64,000 bases of DNA from Melioribacter sp. (GTDB lineage Bacteria; Bacteroidota; Ignavibacteria; Ignavibacteriales; Melioribacteraceae), in contig DYHW01000001.1 of assembly GCA_020723965.1 (NCBI GenBank), positions 110,587 to 174,586 on the forward strand. The letters are read 5' to 3'. A model generated the notes under the pieces. The model did not search any database, was not told where the DNA came from, and saw nothing but the letters and a program-made list of their open reading frames with translations. The position numbers and the translations under genes are program-made. The number at the start of each line of letters is the position of its first letter. Position 1 is the stretch's first letter. Positions 28,254 to 37,228 of the stretch are shown piece by piece.

Positions 28254-29725
28254 TCTGTTAACCGATGTCTTTTTATCAATGCTTGTCTTAACGACATAAT
28301 AGAAACAGTTGCAAACCCGATGAAAAACATCAACTGGAATGGAAGAGCGGCGATCTCCATAAAATAAATTGACGCCGATACGCCGATAAGACAATAAACC
28401 GCTAAAAGCAGTTCAACATAAGTTGACGGTTGTATTTTTGTCTTTGCCAGATATTTATTTTTAGCCGATAATGCTTCACCTTTTACAACAACTTTGAACT
28501 TAGGAGTGCGGACAAATTCGCTTTTTCTGCTCATCAAACCTTCAACAACCGCGCGTGTATTATTTAGCGCAAAGCCCATGCTTCCTGCCATGAACAAAGG
28601 AAAGAGAGCGATCTTTTTTCTCCAATCTGTATGAACATCTTTCTGCGAAAAGAGATAAAAAATAAATGAGCTTAAGAAAGCTACTACAAAGAGAGCCATA
28701 AAATTGAAGAAGTGCCAATAAGGACCTGCATTTTTTATAAAGATAAGCGGAACATTTAATATTCCCGCAAGAAGGATAAAAGGGAAAACAATATTGTTGC
28801 TCAAATGAAATGTAGACTGCAGTTTTATTCTCATTGGTATATTAGATTTCCAAACAAGCGGAAGAATTTTTTTTGCGGTTTCAACTGCGCCTTTTGTCCA
28901 ACGAAATTGCTGAGCTTTAAGCGCGTTCATTTCGGCAGGCAGTTCTGCAGGCGTTGTGAAGTCGCGAAGGTAAACAAAACGCCACCCTTTAAGCTGCGCG
29001 CGGTAACTTAGGTCTAGATCTTCGGTTAAAGTATCTGCGTGCCAGTTGCCGGCGTCTTCAATACATTCTTTTTTCCAAACGCCGCCTGTTCCGTTGAAGT
29101 TGATGAAAAACCCGGCTTTGTTGCGCACAGTTTGTTCAATTACAAAATGTCCGTCTAATGCAAGAGCCTGAATTTTTGTAAGAAGCGAGTAGTCTTCGTT
29201 AAGATGTTCCCAGCGCGTTTGAACCATTCCTATTTTATCATCGCTGAAATATCTTAATGTGTTGCGTAAAAAATCTTTTTTAGGAATAAAATCCGCGTCA
29301 AAAATTGCAATGTATTTTCCTTTTGCTGTTTTTAGCCCCTCTTTTAATGCGCCGGCTTTGAATCCTTCGCGCGAAGCGCGGTGAAGATGCTGTATATCAA
29401 AACCGAGTTCCTGTTTTTCTTTTACCAAACGCGCAACTACGTCAACCGTTTCGTCCGTTGAATCATCTAAAACTTGAATTTCCAATTTATCTTTTGGGTA
29501 ATCGATTTCGCACACTGCGGTTACTAATCTTTCCACGACATACATTTCGTTATAAAGAGGAAGCTGAATTGTTACCAAATCTTCATCGTGTTCTGCTTTC
29601 TGTTTAGGAAAATTTTTCCTGTATTTATGATGATAGTACATCATTACAAAACCGTGGCTTCCGAAGAATAGAAGAACTGAAAGTGAAATTATATATACGA
29701 AGAGAACTATTTCATCGAATATCAT
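28250..29725 (-). CDS. Membrane GT2 glycosyltransferase (cellulose synthase-like)
   Basis: A 491-residue processive-type GT2. A transmembrane helix at residues ~7-28 precedes the GT-A domain with VLDDSTDETVDV, the metal-binding IFDADFIPKKDF, the acceptor/base motif TLTEDLDLSYRA, and QQFRWTKGA (QxxRW) near residue 275. At least four C-terminal membrane helices follow. This organisation matches beta-glucan/mannan synthases such as CslA-like enzymes; donor and product are unknown. It is translationally coupled to the downstream TPR gene. Confidence 0.93.
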   Translation of the reverse strand: MIFDEIVLFVYIISLSVLLFFGSHGFVMMYYHHKYRKNFPKQKAEHDEDLVTIQLPLYNEMYVVERLVTAVCEIDYPKDKLEIQVLDDSTDETVDVVARLVKEKQELGFDIQHLHRASREGFKAGALKEGLKTAKGKYIAIFDADFIPKKDFLRNTLRYFSDDKIGMVQTRWEHLNEDYSLLTKIQALALDGHFVIEQTVRNKAGFFINFNGTGGVWKKECIEDAGNWHADTLTEDLDLSYRAQLKGWRFVYLRDFTTPAELPAEMNALKAQQFRWTKGAVETAKKILPLVWKSNIPMRIKLQSTFHLSNNIVFPFILLAGILNVPLIFIKNAGPYWHFFNFMALFVVAFLSSFIFYLFSQKDVHTDWRKKIALFPLFMAGSMGFALNNTRAVVEGLMSRKSEFVRTPKFKVVVKGEALSAKNKYLAKTKIQPSTYVELLLAVYCLIGVSASIYFMEIAALPFQLMFFIGFATVSIMSLRQALIKRHRLTE

Positions 29726-29746
29726 AAAATATTTTTACCTTTTTGT

Positions 29747-30337
29747 TTACCAATTAGAAACTACGCCAAGAAGTATATCTTCTGTAATTTTATCAATTGC
29801 TAATTCAATTGCTTTTTTACGGGCGGGGGTTATATCGCCGCCAACTGCATAATCGCCGTAATTAGAAAAATTTTTTTCGAGGATTGTAAGCTTTTTAACC
29901 AAATCTTTGTAAACAATACGCACTGTAACTGTAACTCTTCTTGAAGTTACTTTCTCGCCGCCGGCAACAACCGATGGTGAATCTGTTAGCGAAATAATGC
30001 TTCCTTCTAGCAGTGCATTGGAATTATATTTTTCGCCGACTCTAAGCGTGTTGTCGTTTATAAATTTTTGAATAAGCTGTTTTGTTAATTTGTCAGAAAG
30101 ATCAAATTCGCCGGAACCGCTTTTATCTGCAAAAACTGGAATTGCAATTGTTCTTAAATGCGCCGGAACCGAAGCCCCAGTAAATGAATAACTGCACGCT
30201 TGGACGCTTAGTACAAATATAACGCTAAACATTATAAGAACTAATCTCACTCTTTTTCTTTTCGAGGCAATAATAGTTTTTGCCTGAGTGATAAAGAAGT
30301 TGACAAGATAATTATTTATTCCCTTAGTCGATTCCAT
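29747..30337 (-). CDS. lptE: LptE-like LPS assembly lipoprotein
   Basis: The outer membrane plug partner of LptD in LPS export. The lipobox LSVQACSYSF places the lipidated cysteine near residue 48. The start is probably later than annotated here, for example at MFSVIFVLSVQAC (residue ~36), because ~35 residues before the hydrophobic core is unusual. The body shows IAIPVFADKSGSGEFDLSDK and the conserved C-terminal AIELAIDKITEDILLGV, typical of Bacteroidetes-type LptE. It overlaps the sigma-54 activator gene by 14 bp. Confidence 0.87.
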   Translation of the reverse strand: MESTKGINNYLVNFFITQAKTIIASKRKRVRLVLIMFSVIFVLSVQACSYSFTGASVPAHLRTIAIPVFADKSGSGEFDLSDKLTKQLIQKFINDNTLRVGEKYNSNALLEGSIISLTDSPSVVAGGEKVTSRRVTVTVRIVYKDLVKKLTILEKNFSNYGDYAVGGDITPARKKAIELAIDKITEDILLGVVSNW

Positions 30338-31427
30338 AATCTTTTAATTTCCTGTAGAGAGTCCGCTCGCTTATACCAAGCAGGTTAGCGGCTTTTCTTT
30401 TGTTATGTTTCGTAAAGTAGAGCGCGTTTATGATAGCGTCTTTTTCTAGTATATTCAGCCGAACAACTTCGTTTAATTTGGAATTGAAATTCACGCTACC
30501 AACTTCGCTTTGAGTTTTTTGAGCGAACATTTTCAGCTCCATCAGGTCTTTTTTAATTTCAATAAGAGCGCGGTAGATCATTTCACGGTCGAGCGATTCC
30601 GGCGGTCTGTTTATATGAACGGGAAGGTTTCGAAGTCCGTCTGTTCCAGTTTCTATTGTTAAAAGCGGAATGAAAGAATCTACATCAAGTATTCCGGTTT
30701 TGCTTAAAGCCATGGCAGTTTCGATGACGTTTTTCAGTTCACGAATATTGCCGGGCCAATTGTAATTAACCAATAATTTTTCCGCTTCTTTTGCAATTTT
30801 AAATCCGTTCGTTCTATTTATTGAAGAGTTTTTAAGAAAGTGATTTGCAAATTCTATTATATCGCCTCTTCTGCTGCGCAATGGTGGAATATTAAGGTTT
30901 ACGGCTTTTAATCGGAAATAAAGATCGTGTCGAAATTTTTTTGAATCGACTTCTCTTTGCAGATCTTTATTTGTTGCGGCAATGATACGCACATCAACTT
31001 TAGTAACGGTCTCGCTGCCAATGCGCATAAACTCCTGCGTTTCTAAAACGCGTAAAAGTTTAACCTGTGTCATCAAAGTGAGTTCGGCAATTTCATCAAG
31101 AAATAAAGTACCGCCGTCGGCTATTTCAAAATATCCTTTACGGTCATCTGTAGCGCCGGTGAACGATCCTTTTTTATGCCCGAATAATTCGCTTTCTAAC
31201 AGACTTTCCGGAATAGCGCCGCAGTTAACGCTTACAAGCTCTTTGTTTGCGCGGCGGCTGAAATTATGAATTGCACGAGCAAAAACTTCTTTGCCAACCC
31301 CGCTTTCGCCTGTAATTAAAACCGAAATATCGCTCTGCGCTACCTGCATGGTTATATCAACTAGGTCGTGTATCTCTTTCGACCTGCCGATAATCCCAAA
31401 TTTTTTCTGAAATTCTTCCGCTTTCAT
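30324..31427 (-). CDS. Sigma-54 interaction domain transcriptional activator
   Basis: A 367-residue activator made of an AAA+ domain and a Fis-type HTH, without a receiver or GAF domain. Walker A is ITGESGVGKEVFARA near residue 40, the sigma-54 contact loop is KKGSFTGATDDRKGYFE (GSFTGA instead of the usual GAFTGA), Walker B is GGTLFLDEIAEL, and the HTH is KRKAANLLGISERTLYRKL at the C-terminus. Lacking a sensor domain, it may be controlled by a partner protein, as in PspF. It is the first gene of the lptE unit. Target promoters are unknown. Confidence 0.94.
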   Translation of the reverse strand: MKAEEFQKKFGIIGRSKEIHDLVDITMQVAQSDISVLITGESGVGKEVFARAIHNFSRRANKELVSVNCGAIPESLLESELFGHKKGSFTGATDDRKGYFEIADGGTLFLDEIAELTLMTQVKLLRVLETQEFMRIGSETVTKVDVRIIAATNKDLQREVDSKKFRHDLYFRLKAVNLNIPPLRSRRGDIIEFANHFLKNSSINRTNGFKIAKEAEKLLVNYNWPGNIRELKNVIETAMALSKTGILDVDSFIPLLTIETGTDGLRNLPVHINRPPESLDREMIYRALIEIKKDLMELKMFAQKTQSEVGSVNFNSKLNEVVRLNILEKDAIINALYFTKHNKRKAANLLGISERTLYRKLKDYGID

Positions 31428-31817
31428 TCTATATAATATAACTGTATAATTTGCGCTGTAAAAATAACTGTTTTTACATCAATTGTTAATCTTGAAAAAT
31501 GAGGAGCGACACTACAATCGTGTGTATTAATGGCATAGCCATTGCCGTATGAAAGTTAATAAAAATAGATGGTATTTTTAAGCCAATCTTTGTTGTGTAA
31601 CTCAAATCTTAGCAAGATCATGAACAAACAATAAATATTTTCGTGGTCTTGCACGTGTTCTTAATTGTGATCGTTTGGAAAAGAGTACGAACAAGAGAAT
31701 GATAAAGATATTTTTTGTTTTAAGAGAGCATGTATTATCAGTATATAACCGCACGCATTAAAGATAAATTCTTTTTTGTAAATCGAAATTCAGAATAAAT
31801 TAAACTTGTGAATAAAA
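31428..31817. other. 390-bp intergenic region
   Basis: No gene is evident. The only structured element is AATGGCATAGCCATT (31529-31543), a 6-3-6 palindrome whose core recurs in inverted form at 34875-34888. The AT-rich remainder may hold promoters for the divergent sigma-54 activator side, but no convincing box stands out. Confidence 0.5.
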
Positions 31818-33716
31818 TCATCGTTTAGATACTTGACTTAATTTTTCAACTAATTTTGTATTTGGAACGATTCCTTTCTTTTGCATGTTTTTAATTTGTT
31901 CCCAAGCTTTTTCGTACTTTTCTAATTCTAAGTAGCACTTAGCTAGAAACTGATGTATATCCATATATGTTGGATTCAAAGCTAATGCTTCAGAAAAATA
32001 TTTTATAGAATTTTCAAATTTACTAGTCTTGTAAAAAATATATCCAAGATTATATAAAGCATCTGGATAATTAGGATTTAGACTTAATGCTTTATTTAGA
32101 TCATTTATTGACTGATCATATTTTCCTAATAAAATTAAGGCGCTGGCCCTATTATTATATGCATTTGCCCAAGATGGATTTATTGATATTGCTTTGGCAT
32201 GGTACTGAAGCGCTGTTTCATAGTCCTTTTTTTCTTGATAGGCAACTCCTAAATTATCATAAGCCTTAAAAAAATTCTTATCCAATTCTACTACTTTTTT
32301 CATATCAATTATTGATAGATCAATTTCATTGTTGTGAAGGTAAACGGCTCCTCTAGCAAAATAAGGTCTTACTTTAGTTGGAGATTTATTTATAGCGTCT
32401 GTCCACATAGATATCGGATCGTTCCAAAGAGAGTTCCGCTGATATGTTAAAATTGAATAAGTAAGCACAAGACACGTAAAAAATAATATGGTTATAGTTC
32501 CATATTTTTGCATTAAAGAAAATATTATAGATACTAACAATAAAGAAAATCCCCAAACAGGTAGATAAAGACGATGTTCAACTATAACGTCTCTTATGGG
32601 GATAATACTTGACTCAACCGATAATGTAACAAAGAACCAAAGAATAGAAAAAGAAATCAGCGGATATTTTTTAGCAAATTTTATACTGATTATTAAAAGA
32701 GCCACAAGGAGCGATAGATTTATAATTGTTCCAATGTCTGCTAGAGTAGTTGCTAAAGGAAAGTCATAATCAATATTTTGATTGACGGGAATGAATAGGA
32801 GTTTCAAATAGGCGACTAAAACATTAATCTGAGTTATTAAATAATCCTTTCTTGATATTTCATCTGCCTCTATAGGAATGCCAAAGTAAGCAATCACGAA
32901 TCCTGCTATAATTAGAAAGGGAACCAATATTGAAATCATCATATTCCAATTAATCTTATTCTCTTTATTCCTTAAAAAAATAATTTCGTATATAATAAGA
33001 GAAATTGGAAGACTAGCGACTATTTGTTTGCTCTGTAATCCCATGATGAATGTTAAAAGAGATAGTACAAATAAAAGCGCTGCAATAAAATATTTATTTT
33101 TTGTTTTAACAGAATCATTTAGAAAAATTAGCCGCGCTTTGACATATAATAATAATGTAGATAAATAGAATAAAGCAGCTAAAGAAGTCATTCTCTGAAT
33201 AATGTAAGTTACCGCTTGGGTTTGTATTGGATGAGATATGAATAGTAGCCCCACTAATAGAATGAAATACTTTTTCTCTTTTGGATTATATCTGTTTTTA
33301 ATTGTGGGAGTATTTAAAGTTAATTGCGTGAGCAACATTACGAGAATTGAGTTAATGAGATGAATTACGATATTTACTATGTGATAACCTACAACATTCA
33401 TCCCCCCAAAATGAAAATTAAGAGCAACACTTAAATAGGAAAGATATCTGTCGTTAAAATTAAATATGCCTGGTAGTTTATCGAAATTTTGGAGATTTTT
33501 TATCTGAGGATTATCAATGATCGAATCATAGTCGTCAAAATAAAATGGAACATGTAGTGTATTCGAATAAAGAAGAACACCTAAAATAATTACAGCTAAA
33601 AGTGAACCCCAGAATAATATTCTTGAACGGTCTGATAAAATTTCATTATTAAGCTGAGTTTCACGGCTTTTTTGAATCTTTTTGATATCTTGTTTTGCAG
33701 ATTTTTTTTTACTCAT
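31818..33716 (-). CDS. TMTC-like GT-C glycosyltransferase with TPR repeats
   Basis: A 632-residue integral membrane protein. After a charged N-terminus the first helix (near 35-52) is followed by VPFYFDDYDSIIDNP, the acidic luminal-loop motif of GT-C transferases, and then about ten further hydrophobic segments up to residue ~420. Four to five TPR units fill residues ~440-620 (AKAISINPSWANAYNNRASA, FSEALALNPTYMDIHQFLAK). This order is that of the TMTC/O-mannosyltransferase-like family that transfers sugars from lipid carriers to proteins. It is the only minus-strand gene of the glycan locus. Donor and target are unknown. Confidence 0.83.
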   Translation of the reverse strand: MSKKKSAKQDIKKIQKSRETQLNNEILSDRSRILFWGSLLAVIILGVLLYSNTLHVPFYFDDYDSIIDNPQIKNLQNFDKLPGIFNFNDRYLSYLSVALNFHFGGMNVVGYHIVNIVIHLINSILVMLLTQLTLNTPTIKNRYNPKEKKYFILLVGLLFISHPIQTQAVTYIIQRMTSLAALFYLSTLLLYVKARLIFLNDSVKTKNKYFIAALLFVLSLLTFIMGLQSKQIVASLPISLIIYEIIFLRNKENKINWNMMISILVPFLIIAGFVIAYFGIPIEADEISRKDYLITQINVLVAYLKLLFIPVNQNIDYDFPLATTLADIGTIINLSLLVALLIISIKFAKKYPLISFSILWFFVTLSVESSIIPIRDVIVEHRLYLPVWGFSLLLVSIIFSLMQKYGTITILFFTCLVLTYSILTYQRNSLWNDPISMWTDAINKSPTKVRPYFARGAVYLHNNEIDLSIIDMKKVVELDKNFFKAYDNLGVAYQEKKDYETALQYHAKAISINPSWANAYNNRASALILLGKYDQSINDLNKALSLNPNYPDALYNLGYIFYKTSKFENSIKYFSEALALNPTYMDIHQFLAKCYLELEKYEKAWEQIKNMQKKGIVPNTKLVEKLSQVSKR

Positions 33717-33743
33717 AACATTTGTTAAACTTTTACTAGCGGA

Positions 33744-34808
33744 TTGTTTAATAATATGATTTGTGTTAATGCTCGTTTTTTAGCAAAAAGAATAACAGGT
33801 GTAGAAAGATACGCTTCTGAAATATCTCTCGCATTAATAAAAATAGATCCAGAGATTTTTATTTTATCGCCTCATAATGTATTAAAGAATCCGCATAGTG
33901 CAAGTTTCAAAGTCATAGAACTTGGGTTCACTAAAGATTATCTCTGGGAACAAATTGAGCTTCCTCTTTTTCTTAAGCAAAATAATAATCCAGTTTTAAT
34001 TAACCTTACAAATACTGCGCCGATATTTTATAACAATCAAATTACCGTAATCCATGATCTTGCTTTTATTCATTATCCGGAATGGTACACTAAGAAAGCT
34101 GCTCTCTTCTTTAAGTTATTGGTAAGTCAATCGGCAAAGGTTTCTAAAAGGATAATAACGGTTAGTCACTTCTCAAAACAGGAGATAATAAAATATTTAA
34201 ATATTCCTTCAGAAAAGATTATTGTAATTCCTGAAGCGGTGCCAACTAATATTTTGCGGCTTAGAGAAAAAAAATATCTTAATAATTATGGCGGATACAT
34301 TCTATCGGTATCTTCCATTGAACCCAGGAAAAATCTAATTAATCTGATCGAAGCATTCATCAAATTGAATAGGCCGGATATTAAATTAATTGTTGTGGGA
34401 GACGTTAATAAAAACGTTTTTAACAAAGTGAAACTTGATTTCGCAAAGAACAAAAAAAATATTTTATTTTTAGGATATGTGAGTGACGAAGTTCTTGTCA
34501 GCTTATATAAAAATGCCAGACTATTTGCTTATCTTTCATATTATGAGGGTTTTGGATTACCGCCATTAGAGGCGCTATCTTGCGGATGCCCGACTTTAGT
34601 TTCAAATACAAGTAGTTTGCGTGAGGTTTGCGGAAATGGGGCTTATTACTGTGACCCATACGATATAGAGGATATTACAGATAAGATGGAAAAAATTCTT
34701 ACAGATAAACTAATTATTGAGCCCGAGGACGCTAAAGCTATTACGGAAAAATATAATTGGCATAAGAGCGCTAAAATGATTTTAGACGTGGCGGCAGAAC
34801 TTTCTTAA
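33744..34808 (+). CDS. Glycosyltransferase family 4
   Basis: A GT-B enzyme of 354 residues. The N-terminus begins CVNARFLAKRITGVERYASE, a typical GT4 acceptor loop. The C-terminal donor site shows YILSVSSIEPRKNLINLIEA near 190, FLGYVSDEVLVSLYKNARLF and SYYEGFGLPPLEALSCGCP (E-x7-E) near 270. Such enzymes commonly act as mannosyl- or rhamnosyltransferases in O-antigen synthesis. It is divergent from the TMTC-like gene, 27 bp apart. An ATG four codons downstream is an equally plausible start. Confidence 0.93.
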   Translation: MFNNMICVNARFLAKRITGVERYASEISLALIKIDPEIFILSPHNVLKNPHSASFKVIELGFTKDYLWEQIELPLFLKQNNNPVLINLTNTAPIFYNNQITVIHDLAFIHYPEWYTKKAALFFKLLVSQSAKVSKRIITVSHFSKQEIIKYLNIPSEKIIVIPEAVPTNILRLREKKYLNNYGGYILSVSSIEPRKNLINLIEAFIKLNRPDIKLIVVGDVNKNVFNKVKLDFAKNKKNILFLGYVSDEVLVSLYKNARLFAYLSYYEGFGLPPLEALSCGCPTLVSNTSSLREVCGNGAYYCDPYDIEDITDKMEKILTDKLIIEPEDAKAITEKYNWHKSAKMILDVAAELS

Positions 34809-34820
34809 ATAAAAAACTCG

Positions 34821-34940
34821 CCTTACGCAATGATATTAGACTTTGCGTGAGAAAAGAAAACAGTGCCAAAGGACATGGCTATGCCATTTAACGCAGAGAC
34901 CGCAAAGGGATAAACATTTAAATTATCTACATGCGTAAGG
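34821..34940. mobile_element. MITE-like element with CCTTACGCA inverted ends
   Basis: CCTTACGCA (34821-34829) and TGCGTAAGG (34932-34940) are perfect 9-bp inverted ends of a 120-bp noncoding unit. Inside are ACTTTGCGTGAG, ACGCAGAGACCGCAAAG and the palindrome ATGGCTATGCCATT. A similar left end, ACTCGCCTTATGCAA, occurs alone at 60329-60343. The TTACGCA core is shared with the ends of the element at 61313. No clear target duplication was seen. Confidence 0.5.
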
Positions 34941-35005
34941 TGTGTAAAAAAAATAATTTATGAATGCTGAATCAAATCTAAATAGTAACATTTTTCAATT
35001 ACAAT

Positions 35006-35830
35006 ATGATTAAAAAGAGTTTTCGCTACATTAGGTTATTATTAGATTTCACAAAAGAAATCTATAGAAAAAGGTTCATTATTTATGAACTTGCTAAAAG
35101 GGATTTCCAAGCTCAATACAAAGGTTCGTATTTGGGATTTTTTTGGACTTATTTACAGCCCCTTTTATTTATTCTGATCATCTGGAGCGTGTTAACTTTA
35201 GGTTTCAAGCTGCAGAACATTGAAAATACCTCTCATGCATTTTGGTTGATCAGCGGAATGATCGCATGGCTCTTCTTTTCGGAACTGTTTTCGTCAACTT
35301 CCTTTGTGGTTCAGCAGCACAGTTTTCTAATTAAGAAAATGGATTTTAGTCTAGGTATACTTCCAATGGTTAAGATTCTTAGCGCGCTGGTTAACCATTT
35401 GGTTTTTGTTTTTATAACTATTCTTGTTGGATTTTTTTTCGGGCTCTATCCTGGAATTTATACAATTCAGATTATTTATTATATTTTTTCTATGTGTGTC
35501 CTTCTCTTAGGATTGGGATGGTTAACGTCATCAACCAGCATCTTTGTTAAAGATGTAAATAATATTGTTTCAATTCTTATTCAATTTGGATTCTGGTTAA
35601 CTCCAATATTTTGGAGTATATCGATGATACCTGAGAAATTTCATTGGTTTATCACACTTAATCCTGTCTATTATATTATTGCAGGATACCGCGATACGCT
35701 GATATATAAAATTCCATTCTGGAATAAGCCCTATGAAACATTGTTTTTCTGGGGAATAGTTTTGATTATTTTGCTTATAGGCGCCATAGTATTCAGAAGA
35801 CTTAGACCTCATTTTGCCGAGGTGATATAA
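35006..35830 (+). CDS. Polysaccharide ABC exporter permease (Wzm-like)
   Basis: The inner-membrane permease of an ABC-2 polysaccharide or O-antigen exporter, 274 residues. YELAKRDFQAQYKGSYLGFF precedes the first of six hydrophobic segments, and a segment with LNPVYYIIAGYRDTLI near 215 is the usual amphipathic loop before the last pair. The stop and the ATPase start share a base (TAATG), a typical wzm-wzt coupling. It exports lipid-linked glycan to the periplasmic face, which implies an ABC-dependent rather than a Wzy-dependent pathway. Confidence 0.95.
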   Translation: MIKKSFRYIRLLLDFTKEIYRKRFIIYELAKRDFQAQYKGSYLGFFWTYLQPLLFILIIWSVLTLGFKLQNIENTSHAFWLISGMIAWLFFSELFSSTSFVVQQHSFLIKKMDFSLGILPMVKILSALVNHLVFVFITILVGFFFGLYPGIYTIQIIYYIFSMCVLLLGLGWLTSSTSIFVKDVNNIVSILIQFGFWLTPIFWSISMIPEKFHWFITLNPVYYIIAGYRDTLIYKIPFWNKPYETLFFWGIVLIILLIGAIVFRRLRPHFAEVI

Positions 35831-37200
35831 TGAGTAATGATGTAGTTGTGAAATTAGAAAGCGTTTCTAAATTTTATAAGCTTTATCATTCGCCAAAGGA
35901 TAGGTTAAAAGAAGCTCTAAATCCTTTTGGTAAAAAATATCACAAAGAGTTCTTTGCTCTAAAAGATATCAGTTTTGAGTTAAGAAAAGGGGAATGTCTT
36001 GGTGTTATTGGAAAAAATGGGATGGGAAAATCTACACTTCTTAAACTTGTCGCACATATTATTGAACCAAGTTCGGGGAGTATTAGTGTTAATGGGAGTG
36101 TTTCTGCTTTGTTAGAATTAGGCACGGGATTTAACCCGGAGTTTACCGGTCTTCAGAATATTTATTTTTATGGTACTATACTGGGCTTTAATAAGAAACA
36201 GATCGAAAAAAAAATAGAGGAAATAATAAAGTTTGCAGATATCGGCGAGTTTATAGACCAGCCTGTTAAAACATACTCGAGCGGAATGTTTGTTCGACTT
36301 GCATTTGGTGTTCAGACCAGCTTAAAACCGGATATTCTGATTGTAGATGAAGTGTTAAGTGTTGGAGATATTTTTTTCCAGCAGAAATGCCATGCAAGGA
36401 TTGAAGAACTCCTCTCACTAGGCGCTTCATTAATTCTTGTTTCTCATGATATGCAGTTAATTGAAAAGTATAGCACAAAAACCATGCTCTTAAATTTTGG
36501 CGAATGTATTGAGCTTGGATTACCCAACCAAGTTGTGCATAGTTATTATCATTTGGGAAATAGTTCTAGCGCTAATATGGACAAAGTAGTTTATCATGAA
36601 TTTAATAATTTGTCATATAATAAAAATCCTTCTACGCAAGAGATAGACTGGCCGGCGAATTCTGAATTTATTATTTCCTCCCCGTATTCAGTTAAAGGAG
36701 GGATCAATATTGCTGTTTGCAAAGGAATCTCTTTATGTAATAAAGATCGAAAAGCATGCAATGTGTTTAGAATAGGGGAAACGGCTTATCTGTACTATGA
36801 AGTTGAATTATTAGAAAACATCGGGTTCCCATACGGAATGGCTACTATAATAAATTCTAAGAATATAATTATTCATGCAAAAGATACTCTTCAATATGGT
36901 TTTGACGAGATAACGGCTTATCCGGTTAAGCCAGGGACTAAATTAAAATTTTTACAGACATTCCAATTAGAACTTGCCGAAGGAGAATATATTTTCGCGG
37001 TAGGATTTGGGCAAATAGACCCCAAAGATATTCATGATGTTAAGAAAGCGGATCACAATAAAAGAATTCTTTATATGAAAAGTATTTTTGGCATTACGCA
37101 TGCATGTAAATTTTCTGTAATAGCAGACGAAAACAACTTAATTTTTCCGTTTCATGGATATGTAGATTTAAGCGGAAATTTTTTCTTAAAAACTGAATAG
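35830..37200 (+). CDS. Polysaccharide ABC exporter ATPase with C-terminal glycan-binding extension (Wzt-like)
   Basis: A 456-residue protein. Residues 1-~240 form the ABC domain: Walker A GVIGKNGMGKSTLLK, signature TYSSGMFVRLAFGVQTS, Walker B ILIVDEVLSVGD. The remaining ~200 residues (from about EIDWPANSEFIISSP) form a beta-sandwich extension ending FPFHGYVDLSGNFFL, as in Wzt proteins of E. coli O8/O9a, whose C-terminal domain recognises the modified non-reducing end of the finished chain. This predicts that the exported glycan is capped, plausibly by a methyl group, before export. Confidence 0.94.
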   Translation: MSNDVVVKLESVSKFYKLYHSPKDRLKEALNPFGKKYHKEFFALKDISFELRKGECLGVIGKNGMGKSTLLKLVAHIIEPSSGSISVNGSVSALLELGTGFNPEFTGLQNIYFYGTILGFNKKQIEKKIEEIIKFADIGEFIDQPVKTYSSGMFVRLAFGVQTSLKPDILIVDEVLSVGDIFFQQKCHARIEELLSLGASLILVSHDMQLIEKYSTKTMLLNFGECIELGLPNQVVHSYYHLGNSSSANMDKVVYHEFNNLSYNKNPSTQEIDWPANSEFIISSPYSVKGGINIAVCKGISLCNKDRKACNVFRIGETAYLYYEVELLENIGFPYGMATIINSKNIIIHAKDTLQYGFDEITAYPVKPGTKLKFLQTFQLELAEGEYIFAVGFGQIDPKDIHDVKKADHNKRILYMKSIFGITHACKFSVIADENNLIFPFHGYVDLSGNFFLKTE

Positions 37201-37228
37201 ATACTTAAAAAATATTCCTTCAAGAGAA

